64,000 nt of DNA from Pyxidicoccus caerfyrddinensis. GTDB lineage: Bacteria > Myxococcota > Myxococcia > Myxococcales > Myxococcaceae. The position numbers and the translations under genes were made by a program. Below are positions 34,150 to 42,117 of the stretch, piece by piece; within the stretch, counting starts at the first letter, position 1, and every line of letters begins with the position of its first letter. The stretch lies in assembly GCF_010894405.1 (NCBI RefSeq), contig NZ_JAAIYA010000008.1:490851-554850 (forward strand). Direction: 5' to 3'. The notes under the pieces were generated by a model. It was not told the origin of the DNA. It did no database searches and was given only the letters and a program-made list of their open reading frames with translations.

Positions 34150-36636
34150 CTAGCTCGCGGGCGGGGACTCACCGCCCTCGGCCGGCTCCACGCTCCGAGG
34201 GTCGAGCACCACGGTGAGCACCGGCCGCGAATTCGTGAGCAGCGGCGCGAAGAGGGACGGCTGGCCGGGGTCGTCGAACACCGTCGCGAAGTCCTCGGGC
34301 GTCAGCGCGCGCACCAGCCGGGCGGCGAACGTCTCTCGCAGCAGGCGCACGTAGTACTCGACGTCGTAGTCGCGCGCGGCAGCCGTGTTGCTCGCTGCGC
34401 TGTCGTCCTCGGGGTCCGGCAGCAGACCCGCGCGGCCACCTATCGCGCGGTAGATGCGCACCCGCTCGCCCACGGCCCAGTCCTTCCGCCCACCTGAGAG
34501 CATGGCCTCGTAGGACAATTCGCGCCGGCGCTCGCGGATGGCCAGGTACTGCGACGGGCTCTTCGTCAACCGCACCCGCGAGGACACTTCGAAGGTGGGG
34601 ACCTGCCGCCTGCGCAGCGCCATCACCGTGGAGACATAGGCGTCGCGCACACCGGGGATGTCGCCCGCCAGCAGGCAGCGCAGCGCGCGGCGCAGGAAGT
34701 CCTCGCCGAAGGGCTCCGCCCGACTGGAGCGGAAGGCCACGCCCCGCAGCACGAGCGCCCCGTCATACGGCTGCAGCGCGTAGTTCTTCGGTTCGTGGGA
34801 CAGCATCGCCGCGTAGCGCCCGTCGAACTCCAGCTTCACTCGGGGCGGCAGCAGCGCGGCGACCTCGGAGACCACGCGCCGCTCGTCCAGTTCGCGCCAG
34901 TCCTCCGGCACCGCGAAGTACACGCCGTCCGTGTCGGCCTCCAGCAGCGTGACGCCCCGCCGCGCCAGCTCACGGCACAGCAGCGCCAGCACCTCGCGCC
35001 CGTGCCGCGTCACCTCGTTGGCGGCATGCACGTCCGAGAAGCGCGTGAGCCCCACCGCGCCCAGGTAGCCATAGGCCGAGTTGACGACAATCTTCATCGC
35101 CGCGGAGAGCGCCTCGTGCGTGTAGCGCTCCGCCGAGCCGGGGGGCGCGGCCTTCGCCTTCGCCTTCGCGGCCAGCCGCTGGTCCACCAGTCGCTCCACC
35201 ATCGCGAGCAGCGCGCCGAGCCTGTCCCGCTTCGGGCCGATGCGGTACTGGCGCATCAGCGACGGGTACAGGCTGGCGACGTCCGCCTTCACGATGTGCC
35301 GCGCGACGCCGGTGGCGAACAGGTGCAGCGCCGCGCCGCTGTGCGACGTGCCGTCTCCCGCCTCGTGCGCGGGCAGCGCCGCCCCCGCGCGCAGGTAGGC
35401 GCGCACCAGCAACGGGTCCAGCACACCGGTGGCGGGCCCCGCGTCCGCGAGGCGCTCGTAGCGGCGCGGCGCCATGCGGGCCAGCGCGAAGGCGGCGCCA
35501 CCGAGCAGGCGCGCGAGACCCGCGGCCTCGTGCACGTCGTCGCGGGCGTAGCGCTTCACCCGCTCCGGGTCCTTCAGGAAGACCTCGTGGACCTTCGCTC
35601 CGGGGATGAGCTCGCGCTCGGGCCCGGCGAGGCCGAGGTGCTTCGCCACCACCTTGAGCCCGTGGCCAGGGAGGTCCCTCGCGGAGAAGTCGTGCCGGAG
35701 CACGGCGTCCAGCGTGTCGATGAGCTCGCGGCCCGGCACGGTGTACCGGCTGCGGCGCATGGCGTCCGAGCGCCCCCCCGTTCCGCGTCCTACCGCGGCC
35801 CCGCGCGAGGCCGGGCGCTGGCGCAGTCCTGGAGAGCCCGCGCGCCCCAGTGAGAGCGGCACGTCCAGCAACCGCGCGCGTCGCGCGAGGAAGGGCAGGT
35901 CGAAGCCGTGCAGGTTGTGGTTCTCGATGACGTCCGGGTCATGGACGCGGATGCGCTCCATCAACCGCTGGATGAGGTCCGCCTCGGCGGCATCGTCGTC
36001 GCCCCGCGCGTCCAGCACCTCCGTCCCGCCCGCCGGGTCTCTGAGAGCCACGAGGAAGATGCGGTCCTTCTCCGCGTCCAGGCCCGTCGTCTCCAGGTCG
36101 AACTGCAGGCGGCGCAAATCGTCGAAGGCCAGGTCGCGGAAGTACGTGCGCCCGGAGGCGGTGAGGTACTGCTCCTCGGGCGGCAGCGACAGCGCCGTGT
36201 TCGCGTCCAAATCACGCAGGTGCCCGAAGGGACGCCCCAGGCGCCGCGACGCCCCGTGCAGCACCGCCGCCGACAGCGCGCGTCCGTCATTCGCGCGGAC
36301 GAGGTAGCGCAGCGCGCCCGGTCCCTCCAGCTCCTCCCACGTCACGACATTCGGACCGGGGCCCTCCTTCTCCGGACGGAGCCGAGGCCCCAGGTGCGCC
36401 AGGTCCTCCAGCGAGGACAGGAGGAGCCAGGGACGGAAGCGCACGTCCTCGCGCACCAGCCCACCCCCGCCGGGTGGCCTCCGCCACACGAAGGCGCGAC
36501 CGTCGGGCTCCGCCCACACCGAGACGATGCCCGGCGTCGGGTCCCAGCCCCAGAGCCACTCATCCTCCATCGGGTTGGCCATGAGGGTGGCTGCAGGGGC
36601 AAGGCCCAGTCGCGGGTGACCGTCGAGAACGCTCAT
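34150..36636 (-). CDS. Family-B DNA polymerase (Pol II-like)
   Basis: From the ATG at 36636 the protein has 828 residues; starts at 36666 or 36582 are also possible. It has the 3'-5' exonuclease motifs F-D-L-E-T (about 179-183), N-L-H-G-F-D (about 241-246) and Y-A-R-D-D (about 363-367), and all three polymerase motifs: A D-V-A-S-L-Y-P-S-L (about 452-460), B K-I-V-V-N-S-A-Y-G (about 515-523) and C E-A-D-T-D-G (about 567-571). Both activities look complete. E. coli Pol II (about 780 residues) is the nearest type. The gene is the first in a run with the propeller, vWA, PP2C and kinase genes, so its expression is likely linked to them. Confidence 0.92.
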   Translation of the reverse strand: MSVLDGHPRLGLAPAATLMANPMEDEWLWGWDPTPGIVSVWAEPDGRAFVWRRPPGGGGLVREDVRFRPWLLLSSLEDLAHLGPRLRPEKEGPGPNVVTWEELEGPGALRYLVRANDGRALSAAVLHGASRRLGRPFGHLRDLDANTALSLPPEEQYLTASGRTYFRDLAFDDLRRLQFDLETTGLDAEKDRIFLVALRDPAGGTEVLDARGDDDAAEADLIQRLMERIRVHDPDVIENHNLHGFDLPFLARRARLLDVPLSLGRAGSPGLRQRPASRGAAVGRGTGGRSDAMRRSRYTVPGRELIDTLDAVLRHDFSARDLPGHGLKVVAKHLGLAGPERELIPGAKVHEVFLKDPERVKRYARDDVHEAAGLARLLGGAAFALARMAPRRYERLADAGPATGVLDPLLVRAYLRAGAALPAHEAGDGTSHSGAALHLFATGVARHIVKADVASLYPSLMRQYRIGPKRDRLGALLAMVERLVDQRLAAKAKAKAAPPGSAERYTHEALSAAMKIVVNSAYGYLGAVGLTRFSDVHAANEVTRHGREVLALLCRELARRGVTLLEADTDGVYFAVPEDWRELDERRVVSEVAALLPPRVKLEFDGRYAAMLSHEPKNYALQPYDGALVLRGVAFRSSRAEPFGEDFLRRALRCLLAGDIPGVRDAYVSTVMALRRRQVPTFEVSSRVRLTKSPSQYLAIRERRRELSYEAMLSGGRKDWAVGERVRIYRAIGGRAGLLPDPEDDSAASNTAAARDYDVEYYVRLLRETFAARLVRALTPEDFATVFDDPGQPSLFAPLLTNSRPVLTVVLDPRSVEPAEGGESPPAS

Positions 36637-36718
36637 GATGCAACCCGCTCCGTGCTCGCGATGCAAGGTGGGAAGGCCCCGCGCGGGGGTGGCTGAGTGT
36701 CATCTTGAGGCACCGGTG

Positions 36719-36734
36719 TGACAGTGGTATGTCA
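36719..36734 (+). promoter_or_regulatory. Operator TGACA-GTGGTA-TGTCA in the WYL regulator promoter
   Basis: The inverted repeat lies 13-28 bases upstream of the regulator ATG (36747). With its flank it matches the site upstream of the GFA gene at 27290-27311 in 19 of 22 bases. Autoregulation is likely, as is usual for DeoR/WYL regulators. Confidence 0.6.
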
Positions 36735-36746
36735 GGTTTCCTCGCC

Positions 36747-37388
36747 ATGCAGCGCACCGAGCGTCTCTTCGCCCTCGCCGAATACCTCCGGGGTCGCCGC
36801 ACGGGAGTCACCGCGGAGACCCTCGCCGAGCGCTTCGGCGTCACCATCCGGACGATTTATCGGGACCTGGATGCCCTGCGCGCCGCGGCGATGCCGGTCG
36901 CCGCCGAGCGCGGACGCGGAGGTGGCTACGCGCTGGACCGGAGCTACAGCCTGCCGCCGGTGAACTTCACCGCGCGCGAGGCCGCGCTCGTCGTCGCGCT
37001 GGGGCGCTTCGCCATCGACATGCGCCTGATGCCCTTCACCGACACGCTGGAGTCGGCGCTCGACAAGGTGCGCTCCGCGCTGTCCACGTCCGCGCAGCGT
37101 GAGTTGCTCACACGGCTGAAGGAGCTGTCGTTCCTCGGCGTGCCGTCGCTCCCCGCGAAGAAGGCCGTGCGCGAGGCGATAGAGCGCGCGTGGTTCGAGC
37201 AGCAGCCGATCCGCATCACCTACGTGGACGGCAACTACCTGGAGACGAAGCGCGACGTGCGCATCATGTCCGTCATCATGGACCGGCACGAGACGCGCAT
37301 CGACGCCGTCGAGCTGGACAAGGACGAGCGCCGCCCCTTCCGGCTGGACCGCATCACCCACGCCGAGGTGCTGCGCACCGTGCCGTAA
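36747..37388 (+). CDS. WYL-domain transcriptional regulator (YafY-like)
   Basis: The 213-residue protein starts at the ATG at 36747. An N-terminal winged helix-turn-helix (L-A-E-R-F-G-V-T-I-R-T-I-Y-R-D-L-D-A-L) follows the HTH_11 pattern, then a linker and a C-terminal WYL-type ligand domain with P-I-R-I-T-Y-V-D-G and R-R-P-F-R-L-D-R. These regulators respond to nucleic-acid or small ligands. The palindrome just upstream suggests it controls itself and the GFA gene. It is divergent from the polymerase gene. Confidence 0.88.
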   Translation: MQRTERLFALAEYLRGRRTGVTAETLAERFGVTIRTIYRDLDALRAAAMPVAAERGRGGGYALDRSYSLPPVNFTAREAALVVALGRFAIDMRLMPFTDTLESALDKVRSALSTSAQRELLTRLKELSFLGVPSLPAKKAVREAIERAWFEQQPIRITYVDGNYLETKRDVRIMSVIMDRHETRIDAVELDKDERRPFRLDRITHAEVLRTVP

Positions 37389-37394
37389 CGGGGG

Positions 37395-38108
37395 CTACCG
37401 CTTCCGGGAGGACCGCGCCTTGCGGGCGGCGACGGGGGCCGGCCTGGGTGCCCGCACCGGTGGGCGCCCGCCGCGCTTCACTTCCTCCCGCTCCGGCTGG
37501 AGGTAGCCAATCACCAGCGCGCACAATTCGTCCGCGAAGTCCTCGCGAGCGAGGTACTCGGGGCGGTCCGCCAGCGCCGCGTGGGTGAGCGACTCCACGG
37601 TGTTGAAGATGATGAAGGCGGCCATGTCCAGGCTCCGTGGACGCAGCGTCCGGGCGTGCGGCTCCAGGAAGGTGCGCACCATCCGGAGCATGCGCACGGC
37701 ATAGGGGTCCACCTGCTGGAGCTGCCGCATCCGGGGGAGCTGCTCCGCCAGCACCTGGTGCAGCCGCGGGTTGGCGGCCTTCGTCGCGAGCAACTGGCGG
37801 ATGAGCAGCTGGAGCGCCTCCCGCAGCGTCGCGCCGGACACCCGGGCGAAGCCCTCCTCCAGGTCGGTGAGTCCCTCCGCCCGGTAGCGGTCCATCACCG
37901 CCATCACCAGCGCCTCCTTGCTGGAGAAGTACTGGTACACCGAGCCCACGCTCACGCCCGCCACGCGCGCGACGTGGTTGGTGCTCGCGGCGTCGTACCC
38001 ATCCCTGACGAGAATCTGAGCGGTCGCGGTGATGATGGCGTCACACGTCGCCTGCGCACGGGACTGGCGAGGCTTCCTCCGAGGAGGGAGCGGGGTGCTG
38101 GACGTCAT
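37395..38108 (-). CDS. TetR-family repressor
   Basis: The 237-residue protein has a Lys/Arg-rich start, then a TetR DNA-binding domain (I-I-T-A-T-A-Q-I-L-V-R-D-G-Y-D-A-A-S-T-N-H-V-A, then V-S-V-G-S-V-Y-Q-Y-F-S-S-K). The C-terminal ligand domain is helical and ends in a long Arg/Pro-rich tail. It is divergent from the SDR gene 71 bases away, with an inverted repeat in between, so control of that gene is likely. Confidence 0.9.
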   Translation of the reverse strand: MTSSTPLPPRRKPRQSRAQATCDAIITATAQILVRDGYDAASTNHVARVAGVSVGSVYQYFSSKEALVMAVMDRYRAEGLTDLEEGFARVSGATLREALQLLIRQLLATKAANPRLHQVLAEQLPRMRQLQQVDPYAVRMLRMVRTFLEPHARTLRPRSLDMAAFIIFNTVESLTHAALADRPEYLAREDFADELCALVIGYLQPEREEVKRGGRPPVRAPRPAPVAARKARSSRKR

Positions 38109-38145
38109 GGAGGGCTCCTGGCCGAACGCGAGCAGTAGGCGAGTT

Positions 38146-38173
38146 GAGAACGTGAGTTCGCGCTCACATTCTC
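38146..38173. promoter_or_regulatory. TetR-type operator between TetR and SDR genes
   Basis: GAGAACGTGAG and CTCACATTCTC form two 11-base arms around a 6-base centre (10 of 11 paired). It lies in the 71-base divergent region, overlapping both likely promoters. A GTGAG-N6-CTCAC core is typical of TetR-family operators. Confidence 0.6.
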
Positions 38174-38179
38174 TAGCAC

Positions 38180-39037
38180 ATGACCGCTCCGAATCCCCGT
38201 CCCTCCTCCGTCCTCTCCCCGGGCCACCGGGCCCTCATCACCGGTGCGTCCGGTGGCATCGGCGAGTCCTTCGCCCGCCTGCTGGCCGCGCGCGGCCTGG
38301 ACCTCGTCCTGGTGGCGCGCTCGGAGGGCAAGCTCCGCGCGCTGGCCACCGAGCTGTCAGCGGCGCACGGCATCCGCGCCGAGGTGCTCGCCACGGACCT
38401 CAGCCGCCCGGATGCCCCGCGCCAGCTCCATGCCGCGTGCGAGGCGCGCGGCCTGCCCGTGGACCTGCTCATCAACAACGCGGGCTTCGGCTCCCTGGGG
38501 CCCTTCGACGCCAATCCCTTCGAGCGGGAGCACGAGCAGGTGATGCTCAACGTCACCGCGTTGATGGACCTCACCCACCTCTTTCTGCCCGCCATGCTCG
38601 CTCGCGGGACGGGCGGAATCATCAACGTGGCCTCCATCGCCGGCTACCAGCCGGTGCCGTACATGGCCGTGTACGCGGCGACCAAGGCCTTCGTCCTCTC
38701 CTTCACCGAGGCCCTGTGGGGCGAGACGCGCGAGCGCGGCGTGCGCGTGCTCGCGCTGTGCCCGGGCCCCGTGGAGACGGGCTTCTTCGAGGTGGTGGGC
38801 ACTCGCGACGCGGCCGTGGGCCCCATGGCCACGCCCGAGGCCGTGGCCGCGGAGGGCCTGCGGGCCCTGGAGCAGGGTCGCGCCTCCGTCATTCCGGGCT
38901 GGCGCAACCGCATCCAGTCCTCCCTGCCCCGCATCTTCTCCAGGACGCTCATCCTCCGCGTCGCCGCGCGGATGATGAAGCCCCGCCCCCCCGCGACGCC
39001 TACGCTCGCCCCGGGCGCGGCTCCCGCCCGCAGATAG
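38180..39037 (+). CDS. Short-chain dehydrogenase/reductase
   Basis: The 285-residue protein has the SDR motifs: T-G-A-S-G-G-I-G for the cofactor, N-N-A-G, S-I/A and Y-A-A-T-K (the catalytic Y-x-x-x-K) in order. Residues after S-S are typical of the classical SDR group with an extra C-terminal tail of about 30 residues rich in Pro and Arg. The substrate is unknown. It is divergent from a TetR gene, the usual arrangement for inducible dehydrogenases. Confidence 0.9.
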   Translation: MTAPNPRPSSVLSPGHRALITGASGGIGESFARLLAARGLDLVLVARSEGKLRALATELSAAHGIRAEVLATDLSRPDAPRQLHAACEARGLPVDLLINNAGFGSLGPFDANPFEREHEQVMLNVTALMDLTHLFLPAMLARGTGGIINVASIAGYQPVPYMAVYAATKAFVLSFTEALWGETRERGVRVLALCPGPVETGFFEVVGTRDAAVGPMATPEAVAAEGLRALEQGRASVIPGWRNRIQSSLPRIFSRTLILRVAARMMKPRPPATPTLAPGAAPARR

Positions 39038-39067
39038 CGTTGACGGGCCCGGCCGGCCTCATTAGGA

Positions 39068-39083
39068 TATTGACCAGTCAATA
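39068..39083 (+). promoter_or_regulatory. TetR-type operator TATTGACCAGTCAATA
   Basis: A near-perfect palindrome in the 5' region of the TetR gene, seven bases before its ATG at 39091. The core ATTGACCAGTCAAT matches 13 of 14 bases of ATTGACCATTCAAT at 39766-39779 upstream of the NmrA-like gene. Self-control and control of the next gene are the natural readings. Confidence 0.7.
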
Positions 39084-39090
39084 ATCCATC

Positions 39091-39720
39091 ATGGCCCGGC
39101 CCGTCACCATCCAGGACGAAGACATCCTCAAGGCCGCGCGCGAGGTGTTCCTCGAGCGCGGCATGCGCGCGACGAGCCTGGAAATCGCCGAGCGCGCGAA
39201 GGTCTCCCCGGGCATCCTCTTCAAGCGCTTCAAGACGAAGGAGGCGCTCTTCCGCGCGGCAATGGCGCCGCAGGGAGACCCCGAGCACCTGCTCCCCATC
39301 GACCTGGACGCCCGGGTGGGCAAGGGCAGCGTCGAGGACACGCTCGTGGAGTTGGGCACGCACCTGCTGGAGCAGTTCTCCAGCTTCACGCCCACGACGA
39401 TGATGGCCTGGAGCAACCGCCAGGACGCCGAGGAGGGCCCGCGCACCCAGCACCCCATGGCGAGCGCCTCGGAGCGCGCCGCGAGGAGGACGCGCAAGGT
39501 GGCGGACTACCTCGCCGCCGAGGCCCGGCTGGGACGACTTCGCGACGGCGACTTCGACATCGTCGCGCAGACCTTCATCGGCGCCCTGTGGCACCACAAC
39601 TTCCTGCAGGTGGTGGTCGACAAGGTGCGCAAGCAGCCCTCCGCGCAGCAGGCGTATGTGCGCGGCGTGGTCCACTCCCTCTGGGTGGGCCTGGCCCCCG
39701 AGCGCCCTCCCCGGCGCTGA
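39091..39720 (+). CDS. TetR-family repressor
   Basis: The 209-residue protein has the TetR DNA-binding domain (A-A-R-E-V-F-L-E-R-G-M-R-A-T-S-L-E-I-A, then V-S-P-G-I-L-F-K-R-F-K-T-K-E). The ligand domain is helical (L-V-E-L-G-T-H-L-L-E-Q). It is followed 90 bases later by the NmrA-like gene, which carries the same operator. This gives a direct link between regulator and target. Confidence 0.9.
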   Translation: MARPVTIQDEDILKAAREVFLERGMRATSLEIAERAKVSPGILFKRFKTKEALFRAAMAPQGDPEHLLPIDLDARVGKGSVEDTLVELGTHLLEQFSSFTPTTMMAWSNRQDAEEGPRTQHPMASASERAARRTRKVADYLAAEARLGRLRDGDFDIVAQTFIGALWHHNFLQVVVDKVRKQPSAQQAYVRGVVHSLWVGLAPERPPRR

Positions 39721-39765
39721 CCGCCGACGAGGCGGTACCCACGCCTTCTTCATGCACCATTAATG

Positions 39766-39779
39766 ATTGACCATTCAAT
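39766..39779 (+). promoter_or_regulatory. Second TetR operator ATTGACCATTCAAT
   Basis: The inverted repeat ATTGA-CCAT-TCAAT lies 32-45 bases upstream of the NmrA-like ATG (39811). It matches 13 of 14 bases with the operator of the TetR gene at 39069-39082, which makes the pair a regulon seen directly in the sequence. Confidence 0.7.
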
Positions 39780-39810
39780 TACGAAGTCCACATGCAGCCA
39801 GGAGCGAGAG

Positions 39811-40656
39811 ATGATCCTCATCACCGGAGCGACGGGAAACATCGGCAGTGAGCTGGTCCAGCAGTTGTCGGCGCAGGGAGCGCCGCTGCGCATCGTCACG
39901 CGCGACGAGCGGAAGGTGGCCCACCTGGATGCCCGCATCGAGCGAATCATCGGCAACCTGGGTGAGCGCGCCACCGTCCAGCGCGCGGTGCAGGGCGTAG
40001 AGCGCCTGTTCATGGTCACCCTGCTGACCGGCGAAGGCGACACGGCGGACCCGATGCTCATCGAGGAGGCACGACGGGCCGGAGTCCGGCACGTGGTGAA
40101 GGTCTCCTCGCTGGGCACCTCGGGGAACAGCCGGATGGGCCGGCAGCATCGCGAGAAGGAGCGTCTCATCGAGGAGTCGGGCATGGCCTGGACCTTCCTC
40201 CGGCCGGGCTCGTTCATGTCCAACGCGCTCCAGTGGAGCGGGCCCATCCGCGCGCAGGGGAAGGTGTTCACTCCGACAGCGGATGGCCGGGTGGCACCCA
40301 TCGACCCGAAGGACATCGCGGCGGTCGCGGCGGTGGCACTCACCTCCCCCGGCCACGAGGGGCATATCTACGAGCTGACCGGGCCGGAGCTGCTGAGCGC
40401 GCATGACCAGGTGCGCATCCTGTCGGGCGTCCTCGGCAAGCCCATCCAGTGTGTGGACGTGCCCGTCACCGTCGCGGGGGAGAACGTCCGCAAGTCCGGA
40501 GCGCCCGAGTGGATGGTGGAGGGGCTGATGGAGCTGTGGACCGCCATCCGGTCCGGCAACGGCGGCATCCTGAAGCACGACGTCCAGCGCGTCACCGGCC
40601 GCCCGGCTCACACCTTCGAGCAGTGGTGCCAGGAGCACCGCGCCGCGTACTCCTGA
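39811..40656 (+). CDS. NmrA-like NAD(P)-binding protein
   Basis: The ATG at 39811 follows GGAGCGAGAG. The 281-residue protein opens with I-L-I-T-G-A-T-G-N-I-G-S-E-L (the Rossmann loop of the NmrA/atypical SDR family). It has no YxxxK pair in the usual SDR place. Related proteins reduce quinones or sense the NAD(P) state. The family's later motifs include G-R-V-A-P-I-D-P-K-D-I-A-A-V-A and V-R-I-L-S-G. A TetR operator sits upstream. Confidence 0.88.
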   Translation: MILITGATGNIGSELVQQLSAQGAPLRIVTRDERKVAHLDARIERIIGNLGERATVQRAVQGVERLFMVTLLTGEGDTADPMLIEEARRAGVRHVVKVSSLGTSGNSRMGRQHREKERLIEESGMAWTFLRPGSFMSNALQWSGPIRAQGKVFTPTADGRVAPIDPKDIAAVAAVALTSPGHEGHIYELTGPELLSAHDQVRILSGVLGKPIQCVDVPVTVAGENVRKSGAPEWMVEGLMELWTAIRSGNGGILKHDVQRVTGRPAHTFEQWCQEHRAAYS

Positions 40657-40707
40657 GCGGCGCTCCCGCGCATGCACTCCACCCGCGTCCGGGGCTAGGT
40701 TTGCCTC

Positions 40708-41061
40708 ATGGCCCGACGCTGGATTGAAGTCCGCTCGTACAACCTGAAGCCGGGAACGCGGCAGTCCTTCCACGACCTCTTCCTGCGCGAGGCCCTGCCG
40801 ATGCTGAAGCGCTGGAAGGTGGACGTCGTCTCCGCGGGCCCGTCCCCGCAGGACGACGTCTCGTACTTCCTCATCCGCGCCTACGACAGCGTGGCGGACC
40901 GGGACCGCAGCCAGGACGCCTTCTACGGCAGCGACGAGTGGCGCAAGGGGCCTCGCGAGGCCATCCTCGCCTTCATCGAGAGCTTCACCTCGGTGATGCT
41001 CGAGGTGGATGAAGCCACCATCCAGGACCTGCGGCGGACGGGCGCGGACCTGTCACGCTAA
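40708..41061 (+). CDS. NIPSNAP family protein
   Basis: The 117-residue protein is of the size and layout of bacterial NIPSNAP domains: I-E-V-R-S-Y-N-L-K-P-G-T, then a helix (R-Q-S-F-H-D-L-F-L-R-E-A), then Y-F-L-I-R-A-Y-D-S and F-Y-G-S-D-E-W-R-K-G-P. It is a ferredoxin-like alpha/beta fold whose bacterial role is unclear. It follows the NmrA-like gene by 51 bases and may share its transcript. Confidence 0.85.
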   Translation: MARRWIEVRSYNLKPGTRQSFHDLFLREALPMLKRWKVDVVSAGPSPQDDVSYFLIRAYDSVADRDRSQDAFYGSDEWRKGPREAILAFIESFTSVMLEVDEATIQDLRRTGADLSR

Positions 41062-41080
41062 CGCGCCAGGGGCCTTGCGC

Positions 41081-42028
41081 TCAGGAGAGGCGGCGCAGGA
41101 AGCCGCGCACGTGGTCGGCGATGACGTCGCCGTGGTCCTCCAGGGCGAAGTGGCCGCTGTCGAGCAGGTGCACCTCGGCGCCGGGCACGTCCTGCTTGAA
41201 GGCCAGTGCGCCCTCGGGGGCAAAGCCCGGATCATTCTGCCCCCACACCGCGAGCAGCGGCGGCTGGTGCTGGCGCAGGTACGCCTGCCACGCGGGGTAG
41301 GACGCGACGTTGGTGCGGTAGTCGTAGAAGAGGTCGAGCTGTACGTCGGCCACGCCAGGCCGCTCCAGCAGCAGCTGGTCCAGCAGCGCAGCATCCGGGT
41401 TGACGCGGCTGGAGTCCCGGATGCCCGTCGCGTGCTCCATCTTCCGGAACTCGCGCGTGAAGATGCCGCGCACGGCCGCCTCCGCCGCCGCGTCGTCCCG
41501 GTTCGCCCACAGCGCGCGGATGGGAGCCCACAGCGGCGTCAGCCCCTGCTCGTAGGCGTTGCCGTTCTGCGTGACGATGCCGGTGATGCGCTCGGGGTGC
41601 CGCGCCGCGAGCCGGAAGCCCACGGGCGCGCCGTAGTCCTGGACGTACAGCGCGTAGCGCTTCAGCCCGAGCCGCGTCGTCAGCGTGTCCACCACGTCGG
41701 TGATGGCCTCGAACGTGTTGGGCCACTCGCCCCGGAGCGGCGCCGAGCTGTGGCCGAAGCCCGGGTAGTCCGGGGCGACGACGTGGAACTCGTCCTTCAG
41801 CGCGTCCATCAGCTCGCGGTACATGAAGGACGAGCTGGGGAAGCCGTGCAGCAAGAGGAGCGTGGGGGCCGCCGGGTCTCCGGCCTCGCGCACGAAGATG
41901 GAGAGCCCGTCGATGTCCACGGTGCGGTAGCGGAACGCCTTCGCATCGGACGTGGGCTGCGAGCCGCTCGCGAGGGCCTGTCGCCGGGAGACCGGGACTG
42001 AAGAGGCAGGAAGCTCAGGTGTCTTCAT
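41081..42028 (-). CDS. Alpha/beta hydrolase, epoxide hydrolase-like
   Basis: The 315-residue protein has the oxyanion H-G-F-P-S-S-S, the nucleophile elbow Y-V-Q-D-Y-G (Asp nucleophile, as in epoxide hydrolases and haloalkane dehalogenases) and a late D-S-G-H-F-A-L-E with the catalytic His. The Asp in W-G-Q-N-D is the likely third member. The N-terminal 20 residues are not conserved and may be a leader. It faces a LysR-family gene, so the LysR protein probably controls it. Confidence 0.88.
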   Translation of the reverse strand: MKTPELPASSVPVSRRQALASGSQPTSDAKAFRYRTVDIDGLSIFVREAGDPAAPTLLLLHGFPSSSFMYRELMDALKDEFHVVAPDYPGFGHSSAPLRGEWPNTFEAITDVVDTLTTRLGLKRYALYVQDYGAPVGFRLAARHPERITGIVTQNGNAYEQGLTPLWAPIRALWANRDDAAAEAAVRGIFTREFRKMEHATGIRDSSRVNPDAALLDQLLLERPGVADVQLDLFYDYRTNVASYPAWQAYLRQHQPPLLAVWGQNDPGFAPEGALAFKQDVPGAEVHLLDSGHFALEDHGDVIADHVRGFLRRLS

Positions 42029-42077
42029 GCCCCTAATCTACGAGCCGCCCCCCTGCCCCGGTAGACCGACTCGCGGC

Positions 42078-42102
42078 ATGACACCTTGGACATGGATGTC
42101 AT
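42078..42102 (+). promoter_or_regulatory. LysR-type inverted repeat ATGACA-N13-TGTCAT
   Basis: ATGACA at 42078-42083 and TGTCAT at 42097-42102 are separated by 13 bases, in the 89-base space between the divergent hydrolase and LysR genes. This is the usual place for a LysR-type binding site controlling both. Confidence 0.5.
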
Positions 42103-42117
42103 AAATGCATCCCACGC

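Noticed and set aside
31626..34217. 863-codon plus-strand frame opposite the vWA, PP2C and propeller genes
   Set aside because: Arg/Gly/Ala-rich, no domains, and it crosses three genes on the other strand.
36637..36666. Longer start for the polymerase at 36666
   Set aside because: The ten extra residues are not polymerase-like and the ATG at 36636 has a fair ribosome site; the choice stays open.
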